Shown here: piece by piece, positions 41,967 to 50,374 of the stretch | How the letters are laid out: each line of letters opens with the position of its first letter | Numbering within the stretch: the first letter of the stretch is position 1 | The notes under the pieces: model-generated | The model's input: the letters and a program-made list of their open reading frames with translations, nothing else | The model's database searches: none | What the model was told of the DNA's origin: nothing | Program-made: the position numbers and the translations under genes | Assembly: GCF_900105055.1 (NCBI RefSeq) | Contig: NZ_FNTA01000004.1 | Coordinates: 3,813,501-3,877,500, forward strand | From: Amycolatopsis lurida | GTDB lineage: Bacteria > Actinomycetota > Actinomycetes > Mycobacteriales > Pseudonocardiaceae | Direction of reading: 5' to 3' | DNA: 64,000 bases

Positions 41967-42871
41967 GCCTGTGCTCCCTTCCGTACCGACTCGACCCAGC
42001 CGATCGCGTCGGTGAAATCCTCGTTGGCCGCGCCCGGCTCCATCTCGGTCTTGCCGTTGTCCGCCCGCGGGTGCGAGCCGAGGAACCGTACGTTCCGGCA
42101 CCGCCGGCGCAACGCGGCCAGCGCGTCACCGATCCTGGGCTCGGCGACATGCCCCTCGAAGTCGATGAAGAAGCGGTACTCGCCGAAGTTGTTCCTCGTC
42201 GGGCGGGCGTCCAGCTTGGTCAGGTTGATTCCGCGGACCGCCAGTTCGGTGAGCAGCTCGGCGAGGGCGCCGGTCCGGTTCGTCGCGGCGGCGACGATCG
42301 ACGTGCGGTCCGCCCCGGTCGGTTCCGGCAGGTCACCGGGCGCTCGGACGAGGATGAACCGGGTCTTGGCGTCGCGGACGTCGGCGACCTCGGTGGCCCT
42401 CACTTCCAGCGGGTAGTGCTCGACGGCGACCGGCGCGGTGACGGCGGCGTCGAACTCGCCCGCGTCCACCGCGACCGCGGCCGCCGCCGTGGACGACGTC
42501 GCGACCGGACGCGCGCCCGGCAGGTTGGCCTCGACCCAGTGGCGGACCTGGGCGAGCGCGTGCGGATGGCTGGCCACGGTGCGGATCTCGGTGGTGCCCG
42601 GCCGGATCAGCACGCTGAAATGGACCGGCAGCAGGACCTCCGCCACCGCGACGAGCGGCTCGGCCTCGCTCAGGCTGTCGAGGGTGGCGGTGACGGCGCC
42701 CTCCACGGAGTTCTCGATCGGGACACACGCGGCGTCGGCGGCGCCCGCGCGCACCGCGGCCAGCGCCGCGGGGATGGTCTCCGCCGGGATCAGCTCCTCA
42801 CCGGGGGCGAGCCGGCGCGCGGCCTGTTCGGTGAAGGTTCCCTGGGGGCCGAAGTAGGCGATCCGTGACAC
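41963..42871 (-). CDS. pheA: Prephenate dehydratase
   Basis: The protein has 302 residues. The catalytic domain starts IAYFGPQGTFTEQAA and includes IENSVEGAV near 52-60 and the TRF motif KTRFILV near 170. The C-terminal ACT domain begins GALAELLTELAVRGIN and senses phenylalanine. It converts prephenate to phenylpyruvate in phenylalanine synthesis. There is no chorismate mutase domain, as is usual in actinobacteria. The GTG start lies divergent from the macro-domain gene. Confidence 0.95.
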   Translation of the reverse strand: MSRIAYFGPQGTFTEQAARRLAPGEELIPAETIPAALAAVRAGAADAACVPIENSVEGAVTATLDSLSEAEPLVAVAEVLLPVHFSVLIRPGTTEIRTVASHPHALAQVRHWVEANLPGARPVATSSTAAAAVAVDAGEFDAAVTAPVAVEHYPLEVRATEVADVRDAKTRFILVRAPGDLPEPTGADRTSIVAAATNRTGALAELLTELAVRGINLTKLDARPTRNNFGEYRFFIDFEGHVAEPRIGDALAALRRRCRNVRFLGSHPRADNGKTEMEPGAANEDFTDAIGWVESVRKGAQA

Positions 42872-42968
42872 CCCGCCAGATTACGCACGGCGCGGGTGGC
42901 GACTTTCACTCGGACAGCCGGTACGCGCACCGGTTACGCCGGGTGGCTTTTTTTGCCATGCTTAGGGC

Positions 42969-43610
42969 GTGACCGCCGAACCGGGCACGCGCACCGGCCA
43001 CGAGGACGCCGGCTCCTCCTTTGCTCCCCAGCCGGACAGCCCCACTCCGGAGCTGGTGTTGTGCGCCGTCGATGACCCGCTCGCACAAGCCTGGACGACC
43101 GTCGCGGACACAGTGGACGGCCGGGTCTTCGTGCACCGCGGGTCCGTGCTCGACGTCGTCGCGCAGGCCGTCGTCAGCCCCGCGAACTCCTACGGCTGGA
43201 TGCGGGGCGGCATCGACGCCGTGTACGCCCGCGCCTATCCCGAGGTCGAGCAGAACGTGCGCAGCGCCGTGCTCGCCTACCACGGCGGAGAGCTCCCGAT
43301 CGGCGAAGCGGTGATCGTGCCCACCGGCGAGGCCGAGCCCGCCTGGCTGATCAGCGCGCCGACGATGCGGGAACCCGGTGAACACCTCCCGCGTGACACC
43401 GTGCATCCGTACCTGGCCGCCCGGGCGGTGTTCCAGCAGTGGCGCGACGGCAGGCTCGACCAGGGCCGGGTCCGTGATCTCGTGCACACGATCGCGATGC
43501 CCGGACTCGGCACCGGCTTCGGCGGGGTCGCGCCCGCGGTCTGCGCGCGCCAGGTCGCCGCGGCGTGGAACGAGGTCTTCACCCCCGGCCGCACCCGTAA
43601 CGGACGGTAA
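42969..43610 (+). CDS. Macro-domain protein (ADP-ribose binding)
   Basis: The protein has 213 residues. After a polar 30-residue N-terminus, AVVSPANSYGWMRGGID near 67-83 matches the ADP-ribose-binding loop 1 of macro domains, and AMPGLGTGFGGV near 175-186 matches the phosphate loop. It probably hydrolyses or binds ADP-ribose or a related derivative. The start is GTG. It is divergent from pheA. No ADP-ribosyltransferase is visible nearby. Confidence 0.85.
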   Translation: MTAEPGTRTGHEDAGSSFAPQPDSPTPELVLCAVDDPLAQAWTTVADTVDGRVFVHRGSVLDVVAQAVVSPANSYGWMRGGIDAVYARAYPEVEQNVRSAVLAYHGGELPIGEAVIVPTGEAEPAWLISAPTMREPGEHLPRDTVHPYLAARAVFQQWRDGRLDQGRVRDLVHTIAMPGLGTGFGGVAPAVCARQVAAAWNEVFTPGRTRNGR

Positions 43611-43767
43611 CGCCCCGAAGCGGGGTACATCACATCGCAGCGCGTTCACGAGCCGTAAGCCCTACCGTTAAAGCGGCTTCATCCGGTTCGAGGCACGTTC
43701 ACCCGCCGAGAACTCGTCAACACGGTTTTGTACGGCGCCAGCGCAGGCGACGGGCGAGGAGTGTGCG

Positions 43768-44700
43768 ATGCCGCGGGTCCGTGAGCTCAGTCCCTACGTC
43801 GAGCTGCACCGTGAGCAGTGGCGCGAGTTGCGCAGGTCGACTCCTCTGCCGCTGACCGCCGCGGAACTGCTGCGGCTGCGCGGTCTCGGCGAACAGGTAG
43901 ACCTTGCCGAGGTCGCCGAGGTCTACCTGCCGCTCTCCCGGCTGATCAATCTCCAGGTCGCCGCCCGGCAACGGCTGTACGAAGCGACCACCACCTTTCT
44001 CGGCGAAGACAGCCGGGGCACCAAGGTGCCGTACATCATCGGGATCGCGGGCAGCGTCGCCGTCGGCAAGTCGACCACTGCGCGCATCCTGCGCACCCTG
44101 CTCGCCCGCTGGCCGGATCACCCCAGGGTCGACCTGGTCACCACCGACGGTTTCCTCTACCCGCGTGCGGAACTGGTGCGGCGCGGGATCATGCACCGCA
44201 AGGGTTTCCCGGAAAGCTACGACCGGCGGGCGCTGCTGCGGTTCGTCACCGACGTGAAGTCCGGGGCGGAACGGGTCAGCGCTCCGGTGTACTCGCACCT
44301 CGCCTACGACATCCTTCCCGACGAAGAGCAGGTCGTTCAGCGGCCCGACATCCTGATCCTCGAAGGATTGAACGTCCTGCAGCCCGGCCCCCGGCTCACC
44401 GTCTCCGATCTGTTCGACTTCTCGATCTACGTGGACGCGCCGACGACCGACATCGAACGCTGGTACATCGAGCGCTTCCTCAAGCTGCGGCACACCGCTT
44501 TCGCGGACCCCGCTTCGCACTTCCACCACTTCGCCGGCCTCCCGGACGACGAGGCCCGCGCCGAGGCACGCCACCTGTGGCGCACGATCAACGAGCCGAA
44601 CCTGATGGAGAACATCAAGCCGACGCGGCCCCGGGCGACGCTCGTCCTCCGCAAGGACGCCGACCACACGATCAACCGGGTCCGGCTGCGCAAGCTCTGA
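43768..44700 (+). CDS. coaA: Pantothenate kinase, type I
   Basis: The protein has 310 residues. The P-loop GSVAVGKST lies near 95-103, VTTDGFLYP near 130-138 and LEGLNVLQ near 200-207. Together with the ATG start and an N-terminal LSPYVEL these identify prokaryotic CoaA, which phosphorylates pantothenate in the first committed step of CoA synthesis and is feedback-inhibited by CoA. It is a housekeeping gene. The 21-bp tandem repeat array begins seven bases after its stop. Confidence 0.96.
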   Translation: MPRVRELSPYVELHREQWRELRRSTPLPLTAAELLRLRGLGEQVDLAEVAEVYLPLSRLINLQVAARQRLYEATTTFLGEDSRGTKVPYIIGIAGSVAVGKSTTARILRTLLARWPDHPRVDLVTTDGFLYPRAELVRRGIMHRKGFPESYDRRALLRFVTDVKSGAERVSAPVYSHLAYDILPDEEQVVQRPDILILEGLNVLQPGPRLTVSDLFDFSIYVDAPTTDIERWYIERFLKLRHTAFADPASHFHHFAGLPDDEARAEARHLWRTINEPNLMENIKPTRPRATLVLRKDADHTINRVRLRKL

Positions 44701-44706
44701 GGCCGT

Positions 44707-44979
44707 AGGCGGAACTCGGGTGATCGGAGCCGTGACTCACGTGCGCGGGGGCGCAACACGCGTGCCCGAAGGCCGAACACGCGTGTTCGGAGCCGCAACT
44801 CACGTGATCTAGGGCGGAACTCGCGTGATCGGAGCCGTAACTCACGTGGCCGGAGGCGCGACTCGCGTGATTGGGGCCGTAACTCACGTGGCCGGGGGCG
44901 CGACTCGCGTGATTGGGGGCGGAGCTCACGTGGCCGGGGGCGCGACTCGCGTGATTGGGGGCGGAGCTCGCGGGTCACG
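44707..44979. repeat. 21-bp tandem repeat array, 13 copies
   Basis: Thirteen units of 20-22 bases follow one another with the core RACTCRCGTG. Units 8, 10 and 12 (44854-44874, 44896-44916, 44938-44958) are nearly identical, as are 7 and 9, giving a 42-base higher-order period. Many units contain CACGTG or ACGCGT palindromes. The array begins seven bases after coaA. Because 21 is a multiple of three, several reading frames stay open through it. Confidence 0.9.
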
Positions 44980-45316
44980 TCGACGAGACCACGACACCGC
45001 GTGACCGGGTACCCCGGGAATCTCTACTCACAGCGAACGTTCACGACGTGGGCCAAGATCACTTCGCCGGAAGCCGACCACGCGGGCGGTTTCCGGCCGT
45101 TCCCTCACAAGGACCAGCTTTCGCACCACCGGAGAGCCGATGATGGGCGCCGGTCGCGCACCGCTGTCGGCAGCCGGCTTTCCTCGGCCGATCGGCCGAT
45201 CCACGCTCAGTACGTGTAACCGGTTGGCCGATACCGGCTACAGCCCCCCACGGCGACCCTTGTGTCAGGGGTTCACGAGGTCTCGAAAAGGACCTTGAGC
45301 AGGGAGGAGGGTCACG
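44980..45316. other. Non-coding stretch after the repeat array
   Basis: No convincing gene is seen between the array and the small gene at 45317. The part near 45184-45235 carries three copies of YCGGCCGAT-like sequence and is probably the promoter region of that small gene. The rest shows nothing recognisable. Confidence 0.5.
45184..45199. promoter_or_regulatory. 16-bp perfect palindrome, candidate operator
   Basis: TCGGCCGATCGGCCGA is a perfect palindrome about 118 bases before the small membrane protein gene. A half-copy TTGGCCGAT follows near 45224. A binding site for a dimeric regulator is the simplest reading. Confidence 0.4.
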
Positions 45317-45487
45317 ATGTTCTCGATCGTCTTGACCTGGATCGGCTCGATTCTCGGCCTCGCGCTCTTGGTGGCCATGGCCGCCGGCGCCTTCGTCGTC
45401 GACTTCGACGACGCCCGCGGGGACCGTCGCCGGAAGAAGCCGCAAGTCACGGAGAACAAGGGCACCCCCGCGGCACCGCTGGGCTGA
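45317..45487 (+). CDS. Small membrane protein, 56 residues
   Basis: The ATG is preceded by a strong GGAGGAGG ribosome site. The protein has one membrane helix at about residues 3-28, then an acidic VVDFDDARGD segment and a basic KKP tail, giving a short cytoplasmic end. The helix contains GSILGLALL. No family is recognised. The strong ribosome site and normal codon use support it as real despite its size. Confidence 0.65.
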   Translation: MFSIVLTWIGSILGLALLVAMAAGAFVVDFDDARGDRRRKKPQVTENKGTPAAPLG

Positions 45488-45549
45488 ACCGCGGCGGAAG
45501 TTCCGGCCGATCAAGGCGTCCGGACGTCTTGATCCTCGCGGAGATCCGC

Positions 45550-45966
45550 TCAGTCGAACGGATTGTGCAGCCGCGCACCGAGCCCGGCCATGTCGGCGAG
45601 GTTCCGGGTGACCAGGGTCAGCTCGTGGACCCGGGCGGTCGCGGCGATCAGCCCGTCGATGGACGGCACTTTCCGCGGCGCGTACTGCCTGCCCCATTCG
45701 GCCGCGATTTCGGCGGTCACCGGAAGAATCCGTTCCGAGAACTGCGTGGTGAGCCCGGCCAGCCACTCGGTCAGCGCTTCCGCACGCGCCCTGTCCCGCT
45801 CCCCTCGATGCCTGAGTTTCGTTATCCCCCTCTCGATCTCCCCCACCGTCAGCGCGCTCAAATAGAGCCTGCTCGACGACACTCCGCCCCACCACCGGGC
45901 GAAACCCGGGTTCTGCGTGCGGCGCCGAGCCTCGGACACGATGTTCGTGTCCAGCAGAAAGCTCAC
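45550..45966 (-). CDS. PIN-domain ribonuclease toxin (VapC family)
   Basis: The protein has 138 residues. DTNIVSE at 6-12 gives the first acidic residue of the PIN active site, SALTVGEIERG near 37-47 gives the conserved glutamate, and PSIDGLIAATA near 101-111 gives the third acidic position. Such toxins cut RNA with metal ions and are held inactive by the cognate antitoxin. The GTG start overlaps the antitoxin stop (GTGA), so synthesis is coupled. Confidence 0.9.
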   Translation of the reverse strand: MSFLLDTNIVSEARRRTQNPGFARWWGGVSSSRLYLSALTVGEIERGITKLRHRGERDRARAEALTEWLAGLTTQFSERILPVTAEIAAEWGRQYAPRKVPSIDGLIAATARVHELTLVTRNLADMAGLGARLHNPFD

Positions 45967-46262
45967 CCGCTCACCTCCACGGCATCTCTCGGCAGGTCTT
46001 CCGCGCGTTCGGCGGCGATTTCCTCCAGCACGTCGGCCAGCGCCTCCCCGTACTCGGGATGGTGCTGTTCCCCGGAGAGCACGAGCTTGAAATCGAGGGC
46101 TTCACCGCTTCCGGTCAACCTGCGGTAATCCACGATGTCCAGCACCACCGCCACCTCCTCCCCGTGTTTCGTGACGAACTGCGGCCCATCGGACGCGGCA
46201 CGGCGCAGCAGCTCACTCAGCCGCTGCTTGGCGTCCTGCACTTGCCAGGTTGCTGCTTCCAT
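45963..46262 (-). CDS. Phd/YefM-type antitoxin
   Basis: The protein has 99 residues. The N-terminal WQVQDAKQRLSELLRRA is the DNA-binding Phd/YefM signature, and FVTKHGEEVAVVLD follows. The C-terminal half is acidic and should wrap the toxin. The ATG directly abuts a 9-base tandem repeat with no ribosome site, which suggests a leaderless transcript and autorepression at the start. Confidence 0.88.
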   Translation of the reverse strand: MEAATWQVQDAKQRLSELLRRAASDGPQFVTKHGEEVAVVLDIVDYRRLTGSGEALDFKLVLSGEQHHPEYGEALADVLEEIAAERAEDLPRDAVEVSG

Positions 46263-46280
46263 CTAGACAGACTAGACAGA
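46263..46280 (-). promoter_or_regulatory. Tandem 9-bp repeat at antitoxin start
   Basis: CTAGACAGA occurs twice in direct tandem (46263-46271 and 46272-46280) immediately before the antitoxin start codon. It is AT-richer than its surroundings. It probably includes the promoter -10 and the operator for the toxin-antitoxin complex. Confidence 0.5.
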
Positions 46281-46331
46281 ATGGGGCGGGTCGGCAAGGG
46301 CTGGGGAGGTGTGACCGGCGGAAACGGGTGG

Positions 46332-47888
46332 TCAGGCGAGCTCGCCGAGCGCCTTCCGGTAGTCGTCGATGTCGTAGTCCATCTCGTGCTCGCCCGCTTC
46401 GGTGAGCTGGGCGGACAGAGCGTCGATGAGGCGGTCGAAGATCTCGTCGCGCTCCTGCCCGGTCTCGCTCAGCCGCCGCACGGCCTGCCAGACCTCGGCC
46501 GGCTCGTCGGCCCAGAGCTGGTCGACGATCGTGGTCTTGAGCGCGAGCCGCATCCGCGGTTCGCCGTCGAAGGTCTCCTCGGCCAGCGCCTCGTGGTACT
46601 CGGGGTGCTCTCCGATCACCAGCAGGCGGCGCTGCTCGGGGTCGGCGGGTTCGAGTTCCAGCTCCTCGTCCCCGATCTCCGCGTAGACCGTCGGCACGGC
46701 GAACATGCGGCGCGCCAGGGCCTCCGCGAGTTCCGCCGGGTCTTCGATCCCCTCGGAGCCGTCGAAGTAGACGTCGAGCGCGGAGTCCTCGTCCTGCGCG
46801 AATTCCTCCAGGAACTCGGTCGCGCTCTCCAGCAGCGCGACACGCGCGGCTTCGGGGAGTCCGGCGCGGTCGGCGGCCCAGCTGACCCAGCCGAGCAGAG
46901 CGGGCTCCAGCGCGTCTTCGTAGGCCTCGTCGATCTCGAACTCGCCGTCCAGCAGCGATTCGAGGAACCGGGCGAGCTTCTCGGGGCCCACCCGCAGCGG
47001 GCTGCCCGGCTCGGTTTCACAGCCGTGATCCACGAGCAGGCGGGCGTAGAACCGCGTCGCCTCCGTGTCCTCCACGAGCCCGGAACCGACGAAATCGGCG
47101 ACGACCTCTTCGCGGACCTGCTCGGGCCACTCGGTGATCTCGGGCGACGGCTCGGGAGCGGGAAGCGCCCGGATCCAGGCCAGCGCGAGCGCGTGGAACC
47201 GGGCGTAGTCCTCGCTGACGTCGGGCTCCTCGACGACGTCCGTCGCGGCCAGCCCGTCCGCGAGCAGCTGGTGGGCGCGCTCGGGCAGCACCCGCTCCAG
47301 CGTGACGAGTTCCGGGTCGTCGGCGGCCTGCTGCCGCATCTCGGCCAGCACGTCCTGCGGCTTGTCGACCACGACGACGTCGCGGATCCGGCCACCCTCG
47401 GTGAAGTCGACCAGCGCGAGCAAGCCGTGCTCGGCGCCGCCGCGGGAGAAGACGCACAGGAGGGAGGACTCGTCGCCGAAGACGTCACCGGTCCGCCAGC
47501 ATTCCCCGACGGTCACCGCGGCCAGCTCCGCCGCCCATTCCGGTTCCGGGATCCCGCGGCCCAGCACGGTGCTCAGCGCCGACGCGGCCGCCTCGCGCTC
47601 CTCCTCGGTCTCGGCGAAGACCTTCAGCCCGGCGAGCAGCGCGGCCGCGGCCGGGGTGATCTTCCGCTCGGCGAACGCGATGAGCTCCAGGCCCAGCGGC
47701 GTTTCGTCCTCTTCGAGCTCGATCTCCCACCACTGGCCGAGCACTTCGGAGGTCAGCAGCTCGACGTCGAGCACCTCGGGTTCGGCACCCAGGGTCGAGA
47801 AGTCCCGGAGGACGTCCTTGAAGAGGCCCGTCACACTCGGGGTGGAGGGCTGGGCTGCCTTCTTGCGGGCACGGCTCACCGGACTCAT
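46332..47888 (-). CDS. Large acidic actinobacterial protein of unknown function
   Basis: The protein has 518 residues and is strongly acidic, without membrane segments or a signal peptide. Only the first ten residues are basic. It appears mostly helical, with an IELEEDETPLG stretch and a C-terminal MDYDIDDYRKAL. A central region near 125-185 (GECWRTGDVFGDESSLLCVF) looks like mixed alpha/beta. I do not recognise a family or catalytic motif. It lies 69 bases downstream of the antitoxin promoter region in the same orientation and is followed by no cotranscribed gene. Confidence 0.75.
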   Translation of the reverse strand: MSPVSRARKKAAQPSTPSVTGLFKDVLRDFSTLGAEPEVLDVELLTSEVLGQWWEIELEEDETPLGLELIAFAERKITPAAAALLAGLKVFAETEEEREAAASALSTVLGRGIPEPEWAAELAAVTVGECWRTGDVFGDESSLLCVFSRGGAEHGLLALVDFTEGGRIRDVVVVDKPQDVLAEMRQQAADDPELVTLERVLPERAHQLLADGLAATDVVEEPDVSEDYARFHALALAWIRALPAPEPSPEITEWPEQVREEVVADFVGSGLVEDTEATRFYARLLVDHGCETEPGSPLRVGPEKLARFLESLLDGEFEIDEAYEDALEPALLGWVSWAADRAGLPEAARVALLESATEFLEEFAQDEDSALDVYFDGSEGIEDPAELAEALARRMFAVPTVYAEIGDEELELEPADPEQRRLLVIGEHPEYHEALAEETFDGEPRMRLALKTTIVDQLWADEPAEVWQAVRRLSETGQERDEIFDRLIDALSAQLTEAGEHEMDYDIDDYRKALGELA

Positions 47889-48053
47889 GGCGACATGTTT
47901 TCACGCGGACCCGGCCGGGTGCGTCGCGGTGGCCCTGGGCGCGGAACACGGGTCCCGGACGCGGGCGGACACCGGTTCACCGACCACCGCGACTTCGACC
48001 TCTTCGCCGGGTTTCCTCGGTTCGCTTCGAATAACGACGGGCGGCGGGCGCGG

Positions 48054-49367
48054 TTACGCCCTGACCGGTTTGGGAATCGCGATTCTCGCCGCTTTGACCT
48101 CGGCGATCAGCCGCGTCTTGCGTTTGTGTATTTCCACCAATGTGCCGAGGTATGAACTGAATTCTTCGGCCGTACCGGCCTTTTTGTGCGCCGTGCGCAG
48201 TTTGCGCAGTTGCCGGGCCGCCTCGCGGTAGGCGTTCGGATCCTTGCGCGTGATCAATTCTTCGACATGGTCCCGGTACACAGGAATGGTTTCGGCCGGA
48301 TGGGCGACGGAACGGGAATCCGCGAGTTCGACACGCACCGGCAACGACGCCTCGAATCGCACCGCGGCCCGCCATGCCTCGTCGGCGCGGTCCTCGCCGA
48401 GCAACGCGCGGACGAGTTCGTCCGCGGCCTCCGTGCTCCCCGCGGCGAGTTCACGCAACCGGGCCAGCGCGGTCTTCCGCTGCGCGACCCAGCGCCCCGT
48501 TTCCAGCGACTCTTCGCGCAGCGCGAGGTACGTCGCGGCCGTAGGTTTCTCGTCGAAATCCTTGCGTGAAAAGGGAATCGGCTCGTCCTCCGGCGGAGGC
48601 TCCTCCTCCTTCTTGTCCTGTGTGAGCGCGCGCGCCGCATGCGCGATGGCCTCACTGTGCCGTCCCGCCGCGCGCAGCACGCGCACGATCTTGAGACTGA
48701 CGTCCACTCTCGGCGGCTTGGCGGCGAGGATCGCGACGAGCGCGTCGACGTCGCCGGACACCTCCGCCAGCTCCTCGCGCAGCCGCTCGGCGGTCTCGCG
48801 TCGCACCCCGGAGGGATGCTCGGCCAGTACGCTGTCCACAGTGGACTTTATTCGCGCGATCCCCTTGTCCCCCAAGGCGGAGGCGAAGTCGGACAGCTCG
48901 ATGACCGGCCGGCCGGGGCCGTCGAACTCCACTTCGAGGATCCAGCCGGCCAGACTCTCCGGATCCGGCGGATGCGCCACGCAGGCCCGCGCGTACAGCT
49001 CGACGGCCCGGTCCAGCCGATCGGCGACCTCGCCCGAGGCGTCGTCGATCTGCTCCAGCATCTCGCTGATGTCGTCCACGGTCCGGCGGGCGAGCGGGGC
49101 GAGATCGGCCCGGCTGCCTGCGTCGAGAAGCCGCTGAAGCGTGTCGAGGACGGAACCGACCTTCGCGGCGTACTCGACGTTGCCCGCCAGCACGGCGGTG
49201 TCGAGGAGGCGGTGCGCCTCGGCGACGTCACTCCCCTGGGTGACGAAGCGGTTCTCCAGCGCCTGCCGTAACGCAGGGTCACGCTCGGCTTGGGCGTGCA
49301 GCAGGTCCGCCAGCGTTTCCGCGTCCAAGGTACGCAGGTAGGGGCGCAGATCCGTCGGGGAACTCAC
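48054..49367 (-). CDS. Helical-repeat protein, possibly DUF6880-like
   Basis: The protein has 437 residues, nearly all helical. The N-terminus (YLRTLDAETLADLLHAQAERDPALRQ) resembles the helical proteins that accompany SWIM zinc-finger genes in actinobacteria (DUF6880-like), a tentative match. A Lys/Glu/Pro-rich linker lies near 255-275. TPR-like repeats fill the rest. The GTG start overlaps the stop of the kinase-less NIT-domain gene (GTGA), so the two are cotranslated. No catalytic residues are evident. Confidence 0.7.
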   Translation of the reverse strand: MSSPTDLRPYLRTLDAETLADLLHAQAERDPALRQALENRFVTQGSDVAEAHRLLDTAVLAGNVEYAAKVGSVLDTLQRLLDAGSRADLAPLARRTVDDISEMLEQIDDASGEVADRLDRAVELYARACVAHPPDPESLAGWILEVEFDGPGRPVIELSDFASALGDKGIARIKSTVDSVLAEHPSGVRRETAERLREELAEVSGDVDALVAILAAKPPRVDVSLKIVRVLRAAGRHSEAIAHAARALTQDKKEEEPPPEDEPIPFSRKDFDEKPTAATYLALREESLETGRWVAQRKTALARLRELAAGSTEAADELVRALLGEDRADEAWRAAVRFEASLPVRVELADSRSVAHPAETIPVYRDHVEELITRKDPNAYREAARQLRKLRTAHKKAGTAEEFSSYLGTLVEIHKRKTRLIAEVKAARIAIPKPVRA

Positions 49368-50254
49368 CCGGACAAGTCTGCCCGACCGCTTCGCCGACTC
49401 GTGTGGGCCAACAGCGTGCTCTTTTCGGCGTAATCGCTCACCAGGTGTGACCAGGTCAGCGTCGTCGTCGGCAGCCGCCGGGCGAGCTGCATGACGATCG
49501 CCGACACCACCCCCGCGAGCAGCGAAATCGCCCCGGCGGCGGCGAGCGCGCCATTCAGTACCCGGCGCCCGCCGTCGATCGCGAGCTGCGCCGAGTACTC
49601 GATCTGACGCGCGGCGAGATCGCCGAGGGTCCGGCCGACGACGCCCGCCGCGACCCGCCAAGCGGCTTGGCCGACGGGCGGCGGCGTCGCCGCGCTCAAC
49701 GCGGTTTCGACCGCGCCGAACCGGCCCCATTCCTCGCTCCCGACGAGATCCCGGTAGGTCTGACGACTACTTTCCGTCAGCTTTCCGGCGATCGCGTCGA
49801 GCCTGGACCGGTAGGCGCCCACGGTGGCGGCGTAGTCGCGCCGCCCCGCTTCGTCGATCCCGGCGACCGCGAGGGAATCGCTGCGGTCCATGCCTTCGAC
49901 CGCGGTGAGCAGTTCGACGGCGATCGTCTGCTGGTAGCCGACCTCGGCGTCGGGGGCCGCCCGCGCGATCTCGCGCAGGGAGGAAAGCGAGGTGTCGATG
50001 CGATCGGCGTACGCGGTGTAGGTGGCGGAGCGGCTGCCGGGCGCCTTCAAGGCGACCGCCCGCTCCCGCTGCAGCGACGCGATCCCTCGGCTCGCCTCGG
50101 CGAGGGTGACCGCTCCGTTCTCGGCGTCGTCGCGGTCCTCGATGGCCTGCTGGACGAGAAATCCGCCGATGAACAACGCGACGAGCACCAGGGCCGCGCT
50201 CGGCACGAACGCGATGGAGAGCACGCGAGACCGAAGGCTTCGCTGATACGTCAA
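49364..50254 (-). CDS. NIT-domain membrane protein lacking a kinase domain
   Basis: The protein has 296 residues. A TTG start is decided by a GGAAGGAAAG site just upstream. Membrane helix 1 lies near 10-32 and helix 2 near 235-258. Between them an all-helical extracytoplasmic domain has LQRERAVALKAPGS near 55-68, as in nitrate- and nitrite-sensing (NIT) domains of sensor histidine kinases. After helix 2 only about 38 residues remain, so the HAMP and kinase parts are absent. Either it is a decayed sensor or a receptor working through the coupled downstream helical protein. The GTGA overlap argues for the latter. Confidence 0.7.
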   Translation of the reverse strand: MTYQRSLRSRVLSIAFVPSAALVLVALFIGGFLVQQAIEDRDDAENGAVTLAEASRGIASLQRERAVALKAPGSRSATYTAYADRIDTSLSSLREIARAAPDAEVGYQQTIAVELLTAVEGMDRSDSLAVAGIDEAGRRDYAATVGAYRSRLDAIAGKLTESSRQTYRDLVGSEEWGRFGAVETALSAATPPPVGQAAWRVAAGVVGRTLGDLAARQIEYSAQLAIDGGRRVLNGALAAAGAISLLAGVVSAIVMQLARRLPTTTLTWSHLVSDYAEKSTLLAHTSRRSGRADLSG

Positions 50255-50374
50255 GACTTTCCTTCCGGATGGTCTCCCGACGCCGAGCGACGTTATGCAA
50301 GTTGCACTTTGCACGTCAACGCTCGTCCGCCATACGGCCGTTAGCGCACCGTGACGATCTGGTAGGCACGGCAC

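Noticed and set aside
44427..44978. Leftward open frames of 183 and 85 codons with 7-residue repeats
   Set aside because: They are by-products of the 21-bp tandem array; the longer also overlaps coaA. No ribosome site or family match.
44707..44979. CRISPR array
   Set aside because: The units are contiguous and themselves vary; there are no constant repeats with unique spacers and no cas genes.
46059..48155. 698-codon rightward frame
   Set aside because: It is antisense to the acidic 518-residue gene and spans the antitoxin gene and promoters; no recognisable domain.
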